From contig JAYKKR010000020.1 of the NCBI GenBank assembly GCA_036971615.1, positions 62,001 to 126,000 of the forward strand: DNA of 64,000 nt. The letters are read 5' to 3'. Both the position numbers and the translations under genes were made by a program. Below, one piece after another: positions 57,401 through 64,000 of this stretch; position 1 is the stretch's first letter, and every line of letters begins with the position of its first letter. The DNA comes from Amyloporia xantha (lineage: Eukaryota; Basidiomycota; Agaricomycetes; Polyporales; Adustoporiaceae). Below the pieces are notes generated by a model. It was not told the DNA's origin. It made no database searches and was given only the letters and a program-made list of their open reading frames with translations.

Positions 57401-60224
57401 ATATTAAGGCATATGCTAATATTTTTTTTCAGCACAAAGGCTCATTTCCGGCAACTTCAGAATAAGACTCTTATTGCATACCGGTCATTAATGACTCAAG
57501 AAGTTGCAATGCTAGTTCGTGTGACTTTATGGCGCCAGATTCCCAAGAAAAAAGCTCTTCTGGGAAAGTTTGTTCCTATAATTACATCAAAGCAAGCCTC
57601 AATCATTCAAGATATCTACATGGTCTTGCGTCAAGGGGAAAAGTTAAACCAAGCTGTGCTAGGGGGCCTCCTTTATCGCTTCATGGTGTCATTGTTCACC
57701 ATGAATATACCAATATCCAAACAGATTGGTTGCTCTCTGGAGCAGGTTCTGCTACTCTTATTAATCACAGAAGATCACCAGTATCGAAGTGCAAATTTAT
57801 TGACTGCACTCTGTGCTCGGGGCCAGCGCGCCATCTTCTCTATCTTCATTCATGCTGCATTCTTGGGAGATTTTGATCAAGATTGGGTCCCACCAGCAGC
57901 TATATCTACAAGCAATACATCTAGTGGCCAAGTGGAGGACTCTTCAAATACAGACCCTTTTGATGCAGATGACATTGTTATGGATGCTCTGGATGATATG
58001 GATGAAGTCACTGTAGACTTGCATGATGAATACTTGGACAATGCAGATCAAACCTTGGACAAAAGCATATTCAACCAATCAAGCTACTTAATTGAAGATG
58101 ATGGCTTTGAAGAGGCAGATAATGACACTAAAGAGGCACCTCTTCTTGCAAGTATCTCAGAGCAAGATGAGCAAGACCCTATATTATTGTAAGCAACATT
58201 ATAGTCTTAATTCTTCATATGAAATTCATTATTTGTATATTTCTAATGAAGCTTCATGAGCAACCCTATGAATCGAAAGTATATTCTTCCACGTCCCACC
58301 GACAGCAGTACAGCAATGAGCCGGCTAAAGAAAATCTGGGAGATAGCTGCCAGAGCTGCTGAAGATGAGCCTGGATCTGTCAAGTTGGATTGGCAGCCTG
58401 ATGGACAATCATTCCACTTCACATTTGGTGGAATTCAGGCCCGGGAAATCAGTCTTATAAAGCTGCGCAACTCAATCAAAACCAATGTTGAAGGTCTCAA
58501 AGCCCATCTTCAGAACCTTTTACCTGAAGGCTTTGACTTTGGTGAATTCGAATCCAACACTATCCACGATGAGCCAGATCATCAAGAATCTCTTTTTGAC
58601 CAGCCTAGAAATCAGGCAATTTTTCGCAAGCTCCAAGAAATGCTTTGGGAAGCCTTAAAAGAGGCTGGGGTCAGAAGGAAGAGTGGGGAGATAAACAAAA
58701 CTGCTGCAAAGAAATTTCTAGGAGAAAGTCAGGAATTACTCAACCATGTGGCATCAGCTCTATATGGTTGTATGGGTATCCCTCCTCGAGCATGGCAGAT
58801 GGCCGAAATGTGCTTTAAAGGTGCAGGCAGCTTTCCTAGAAACATTCGCAAGACCCGCAATGGATTTGTTATCCTAGCTGAGCCTCGAGCAAAGCAGACC
58901 AATTCTGACATTGCCAAAGCTTTCTGGGGTCTGCCACCTCAATTAGGAGAGATCCTGATATTCACAATTGGGGTACTTAGGCCAATTGAGATTTTACTCA
59001 TGGAAAATTTTGGCTACAAGACAGAAGAGGCATCCACATACATTTTCATCCACACTGGTACCAGAGAGGCACAGCGCTCTCGCCGATGGTCTGGAAGTGA
59101 TATCAATAAAGCTCTTCTTTCAGACACTCTTCCCCTGGAGCTAAGAATGGAGAGCAGAGCATACCGCCATGTTATGTGTGCAATTGTCAAGCATCATTTT
59201 CTACATATGCTTCAAAAATCTTTGCCACAAGAACTTGCTGGAACAATGGGCCAGGGTCAACATAGTAAAGCAGTTGATGATGCTCACTATGGGGTTGATG
59301 ATATGACTAGGGCCACTAGAACAACAACTGATGAACAGAAGTTCCAATTTGCCATAAGCCAGACAATTCAGGCTTACATTGGTCTGGTGCCACCAGACTA
59401 TCATTGGAGTCAATATGCAGCACCTGGAGTCCAGGCTATGTATAATGCTGATCGCTTCAAGCAGATGGCCTTGGATACAGCACGGCGGCATATTTTACAA
59501 GGAGCCTATGGTGTTGTTGATGAATCACTTAGTATTATTTCTCGTGTTGATCAAGTGCAAAAAGTCTTGAAGAATATGCCATTTCTTTATGGCCCTAAGG
59601 TATGTCTAGAACCAGGAGCTACTTATCTTTACTAATCTCTCACTAGATTGAACAGGATGAACAGGAAGATGATGAACAGGAACAGGATGAACAGGATATA
59701 GCTGGCTCTGAGGCTGCTTTGCCAAAGTGGTCAATGCTAGGAGATCATGTTCTTGTTGCTGTAACATCTGCAGCATATTATGGCGATACCCAGCCCTCAG
59801 CGGTAGCTCTTCCTCCAATTGATGGATTCCCGGTAGATGCTGTAGCTAATTCAATTTGCCTGGTCAGTTTTTCCATCACTGGTCTTAAAGCTACTGAGCA
59901 AACCTCCTATATTAGATTGTGGTTGCACTATCAGAATGGGCCTCAGGGTTCTTGAAAAGTTCAAATCTAGCTGTTCAAACACATTCCATTGAATCACAAA
60001 TTCAGGAATGTACCCAGATATTGAATGCTTACAAATGCAAGCGCCCCAAATCCTGGTTCGCATTTTGTCAGGCTGTGCATGAGGATGCCAGATCAAAAGG
60101 CCTGAGAAATTATCTCATGGAAGAGGATGAGGTTTTGCCTGTTTCTTTTGCCTTACTTGCAGACAACATAGTTGCAGAGTCAGATGATGAAGATGAAGAT
60201 GGAGAGTTTGAAAGAATGCTATGA
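54491..60224 (+). CDS. Large zinc-finger protein with tyrosine-recombinase-like domain
   Basis: Fourteen exons join cleanly to about 1,650 residues, starting MAGGRTGLLTKEQKQFVQSF. Zinc motifs: C-x5-C-x12-H-x4-H (about 55,675-55,750), C-x2-C-x13-H-x4-H (about 55,890-55,965) and CPGCGEWC with later Cys (about 56,850). Middle exons are long and helical. The exon at 58,252-59,599 resembles a tyrosine-recombinase catalytic domain: Arg I in GVLRPIEILLM (about 58,970), an ESRAYRHV box in place of H-x-x-R (about 59,150), and QGQHSKAVDDAHYG (about 59,250), which fits the terminal H-S...Y motif with Tyr as nucleophile. An acidic tail ends ESDDEDEDGEFERML, stop at 60,224. No frameshift is needed. Base composition is clearly more AT-rich than the neighbours. 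Crypton or another YR element is the best guess; family assignment is by motif only. Confidence 0.6.
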
Positions 60225-60411
60225 CAAGGTCATCCAAATTTCCCCTGTTTGTAATATAGATAGTTTATACAAGTCAGAAAATATCTTTTTAGTCTTTCAA
60301 CATTTATACAGTGGCCTATTCTTGCTGAAAATTACACCAGATTGTCAAGTGTAAAACCCAGATCCTGTCTTCTACAGTGAAGAGTACTGCACCATACAGC
60401 CCAAGCTTAGA

Positions 60412-60778
60412 TCACAATGGGGGAGCATGCTGGAGCAACGCGGGAAATGGTGGTGATGCAAGAGAGATCAAAGTAGTCAAGTGAGATTGAATCACGGGAG
60501 GAGCAACATGAGGAGCAACCAGTGCAAGCAGGTACAGTATGGCAGGCAATATGTCACCGCCCCCCCAGTGGTGGGCCAGTGGTAGGTGCTGCTTGCAGTG
60601 TGCCATCAAGGGTAGTTAGAAGAGCAGCAAAGTATGCTGCAGGAAATGCCTGCACACTTTGCTTGCGGGAGGTAGCCTCGAGAGCATGAAGTAGATTTGG
60701 AAGAGTTTTCTGATGAGCCAGAGACGAAGAGGTGCGAGGACGGATTTTGGCTAATGCCTCCTCCAGGTTCTCGGCCAT
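60412..60778 (-). pseudogene. RRP12: RRP12-like ribosome biogenesis factor, N-terminal fragment
   Basis: Starts MAENLEEALAKIRPRTSSSL at 60778 and continues AHQKTLPNLLHALEATSRKQ, FPAAYFAALLTTLDGTLQAA. A one-base change in a C/G run near 60,565 shifts into ILPAILYLLALVAPHVAPPV IQSHLTTLISL. This matches the HEAT-repeat N-terminus of RRP12, a pre-40S/60S export factor. It stops near 60,412 after about 120 residues of a >1,100-residue protein. It begins within about 65 bp of the stop of the truncated ThrRS on the same strand. Confidence 0.7.
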
Positions 60779-60842
60779 GTTTCGTTTGTGGGTAGCAAAT
60801 ATACAAAGAGGAGCAATAGCTGAGCCCACACTACTGTTCCTG

Positions 60843-63712
60843 CTACCTCAAGCTCAATGTGTGCTCTCCGTTGTCGACATCAGCGAAGATCACTAGGTCG
60901 GACAGCTTCTGTGCGACTTCTGACGCATACTCTTTCTGCGAGCGATAGACATTATCAGTACAAACGGGTGTCTGCTGTTCGGAGACAGGAGACAACTAAC
61001 GTATGGAGCTACAATGGGGACAACCAGAACCTGGCGAGGAAACAGCCAGAATGGCCTGATAAGAGAAAATATCAGTCTCATCAGCAGCGTGACTTTGGCC
61101 ATGTATCTCACCATTTCCCGGCAAAGTGCTCAATAATGATGGTGATGAATGGTTCCAAACTACCCAGGATCGCACGATGGATGATGACAGGCCGAGATGG
61201 TGCCTTATCCGCGCTGGCGGTGTCATCGGCACTGCGGTACTTCAGGTTAAATTGTTCAGGAAGCTGGAAGGTCGCCCATTGGAACGAACGGCACAGCGCA
61301 TCACGGATGGTGATGTCGATTTTCGGTCCATAGAATGCCGTCCCCAGGGTTGATCTCCCATTTGCCCGGATACTGATTTTCCAGAGCCGTCTTCAATTGC
61401 TGGATGCAAGGGAGAGCGAAGTCAGACCTGGAAAAGCAGAACGAGCGGTTCAGGTTTGATCACTCATGTTCTCGGCTTCGTCCCAGGTCTCGATGGTGCC
61501 CTTGCCAGGCCGAGTGGAAAGCTCGAGACGAAAATCGGACCCAAACAGACCATAGATATGCTGCTTGAAGTCGAAGAGATACCCAATCTCCTCCTCGATC
61601 TGTCATTGGAGCCCATCAATCGACGTCGGAGGCAGCCGACCGCGAGCATGCTTACCTGCAACGGCATACAAAATACGTGCGTGTCGTCTTGGACGAACCT
61701 CCTCATCCTCACTCGCGTCAGCCCCGTCAGCGCACCAGAGGCCTCATTTCGGTGAATGATACCAAACTCGGCCATCCGGATAGGCAGCTCCTTGTAGCTC
61801 CGGCCGCGCGAGTCGAGGATCAAACAGTGGCCCGGGCAGTTCATCGGCTTCCGGGCCCACCCCTCCTTCTCGACGTTGAGCGTGAACATGTCGTCCTTGT
61901 AGTTCTGCCAGTGCCCGGACGTTTCCCAGAGCTTGCTGTGGTACATGTTCGGCGAGATGACTGCGGAAATGGTCACGAAAATTAGTGAAGGAAGAGGCAA
62001 GGCAGTCACCTTCTTGGTAGCCACGTTTGAAGTACTCAGACTGCAAAAACGAAATGAGCGATCCGAGAGGACGATCAGGTAGCGCAGAGTGCGCACCCGC
62101 ATGAGCTCGACGAGAGTGTTGTAGATCCTGGTGCCGTGGGGCAACCAGAAACAGCTGCCGGGACTAAGATCGTTGAAGAAGAATAGCTCTTGTTCCTGGC
62201 GTTTCTGTTAGCCCCCGCGTCGACTAGAGGCCCTAAACACAGACCTTTCCAATCTTCCTGTGGTCGCGCTGTGCTGCCTCCGCGGGGAACTCTTTATATT
62301 CGGCAAGCTGCTTCTTGTCCAGGAACGAGATGCCGTAGATCCGCTGCAGAGTCATTGCTCGGGTCTCCGAGGAAATACGAGGCGGAGTTCTGTAGGAGGA
62401 TGAACGGTGAGAACAACGTGGGCAAGTGATGCGTATCGATTTACCTTGGTAACCATGAACACCTTGATCTTGCCCGTGTGAGGGATATGGAGGCTGACAC
62501 ACAGGTCCACCATCGGCCCACAGCGGTATACGGTGGTCGACGTGCCATCGGGAATCTTCGACTCGATGAGATGTTTCTTGTACTTGTTGTACTACGTGCA
62601 ATAAAGTGAGTCCACACAAGCTGTTGCGCAGCTTAAACATGATGACTCACCGCGAACATCTCGAGGGGCATCTCCTTCCTCCTTCGAAACGACGAGTCGC
62701 TCAAACTTCTGTTTCTCTTTATTCGCCATAGCGGAGAGCTTCTCCAGAGTGGGATAGTCTGCATTCGTGACGACCCTTCACGAACTATTTTCAGTCAAAG
62801 GGTTCAATGCGACACCGATAGATCTCACCGTTCATCAATTGCCAATTTGTAGAGGAAACCTTCCCCCGTGGGTGGGCCGATACACAAGTGACACCCATAG
62901 TGACGCTCCGCAGCCTCCCCCAAGACGTGAGCCGACGAGTGCCCGAAAACGCACTTCCCTGAAGACTCGGATGAGTGAAAGCTAAAGATAGCACAGCCTT
63001 ATGTTTTCGTCACGACGATTCTACAGGTGTTACGTGGCCAATCCGGAACCTACTGCCTACATAGGGCGATGCCCTCGCGGACAATGAATGGAGACAAAAA
63101 AGATAGCACAGCTTGATTACAGAAGATATTCACCTTCTGGGTGCTCGAAGTCAAGCAGCTCTAGTGAGCACGAGGCTTCGAGAGGTCGCTCCAGATCCCA
63201 GACGTCGCCATTCACCTAGCAGGAGTCAGCGAAGCGCACCGCATTCCCACAAATTTACCACCTTTGCTATGACAATGCGATCGGCAAGACCCTTCGAGAT
63301 CTCTTTCGCGACGTCCATCGGACTTGTCTCCAAGCTAGCTCCTTTGCGTTTTGATCCATCTGGCAAGGTGATTTCGATCTCCTGACGAGGCTGCGCTGTG
63401 TCCGAAGAAGTCAAGCATGCTCAACACCGCGTAATTCCAGGGTACACACATTTTACCCACTCGTCGTACTCGGCTTTCAGTTGGTCGAACATTTTGATAC
63501 GGTTATCGAAGAACTCGGGAGGTTGCAGCTAACCAGTACGAGTTCAGTGTATGCCCATAGTCCATAATGCATGTACATGCCTCCAATGGTTGCCCAGTGG
63601 CCGCAACGCTCTTGTCCTTCTTGTCCTTTGGTTTCTTGCCTTCATTTGCGTGGGGACCCTGTAACGCAGGAAGCTGCGCAGGCTGTGAAGTAGACGCGAC
63701 CGGCGTAGTCAT
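60843..63712 (-). pseudogene. Threonyl-tRNA synthetase, frameshifted and C-terminally truncated
   Basis: Start ATG at 63712 (MTTPVASTSQPAQLPALQGP). Domains in order: TGS ([20 protein letters not shown]), the editing domain ([20 protein letters not shown] region, about 62,540-62,460), and the class II core with [50 protein letters not shown] and [20 protein letters not shown]. Motif 3 lies near 61,000-61,200. The anticodon-binding domain begins (FPRQVLVVPIVAPYV) but the frame stops after DVDNGEHTLSLR at 60,843, some 50-60 residues early. Frame changes occur at KEE-EMPLEMFA (about 62,680) and [13 protein letters not shown] (about 61,320), plus a two-residue insertion in [12 protein letters not shown]. 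Introns are retained. It cannot be the cell's working enzyme unless the sequence is in error. Confidence 0.85.
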
Positions 63713-64000
63713 ATTGGAGACTAGATGAGCTGTCGAATAGTTATATCTGCCGGATTGGAGAACGTGGTGGTGGGCTAATTGCGAGCGAAGCGAGCATATT
63801 CGTAGGGGGTTGAGACAGGTTGAGACCTGTCTCTCAGTGTATCATACGCGGGTTGGTCGAGGTTGCTTTTTGAACTTCGACTCCGCACTTTCGCATTACG
63901 TAAGTGTGCCTGCCACCTCATTTAGTATACCGGTGGTCCTCACATTTACCCTTTCGCTGCTCAGCGGATTTCGAGCAACTGTCGCATCGTTGCTTCAGGG
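63713..64000. other. Upstream region of ThrRS copy; no gene recognised
   Basis: Probably carries the 5' UTR and promoter that came with the ThrRS copy. No clear TATA box or other motif seen. The window ends here. Confidence 0.35.

Noticed and set aside
60843..63712. Functional cytosolic ThrRS
   Set aside because: At least two frame changes and a missing anticodon-binding C-terminus; it would need sequence errors at several places.

Overview
The window looks like a transposon-dense, gene-poor stretch of a filamentous basidiomycete (Agaricomycete) genome. The evidence is short GT-AG introns inside almost every coding block, and KDZ (CxC2 type), Plavaka and CACTA/Tnp2 transposase sequences of the kind abundant in mushroom-forming fungi. 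The broken host genes are fungal: plasma-membrane H+-ATPase, SYF1, BET bromodomain protein, PSY2, RRP12, cytosolic ThrRS and GH20/GH16/GH38 glycosidases. No rRNA or true tRNA gene was seen.

Layout. (1) 0.8-4.6 kb: a Plavaka transposase remnant (minus) with a nearly full H+-ATPase gene nested in one of its introns. (2) 4.6-5.5 kb: a plus-strand ORF split by a tRNA-derived SINE with a 16-bp target duplication. (3) 6.3-10.9 kb: a same-strand mosaic of truncated host genes (AAT, BDF1, hexosaminidase, BDF1). (4) 11.4-13.3 kb: a GH16 fragment and ~550-bp degenerate tandem units. (5) 13,298-32,341: a ~19-kb KDZ transposon with near-identical ends, inverted arrays of an ~86-bp satellite, an 8-bp flanking direct repeat and six genes: a small unknown gene, the KDZ transposase, a TET/JBP dioxygenase, an HMG-like/basic gene, a Zn2Cys6-like coiled-coil gene and a proline/serine-rich repeat gene. 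(6) 34.5-39.6 kb: an intact unknown gene, a second Plavaka remnant carrying the same nested H+-ATPase, then a SYF1 fragment. (7) 40.4-46.4 kb: degenerate copies of an ArAE/DUF2421-like transporter (plus) and PSY2 (minus). (8) 46.4-51.4 kb: a CACTA Tnp2 transposase split by a 3.4-kb fold-back element whose 7-bp target duplication restores the reading frame when removed. (9) 53.4-53.7 kb: an alpha-mannosidase scrap. (10) 54,491-60,224: an AT-richer, apparently intact 14-exon gene for a ~1,650-residue protein with zinc fingers and a tyrosine-recombinase-like C-terminal region. (11) 60.4-63.7 kb: truncated RRP12 abutting a frameshifted, C-terminally truncated threonyl-tRNA synthetase.

The recognisable host genes are all broken, while several mobile-element genes read open. 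This is a refuge for mobile elements littered with captured host-gene pieces. The KDZ element is the most complete system: transposase, a DNA-modifying dioxygenase, putative DNA-binding cargo, and a motif (ATGGCG/CGCCAT) that recurs both in the terminal satellites and throughout its interior. Exon boundaries were placed by eye and should be read as approximate.
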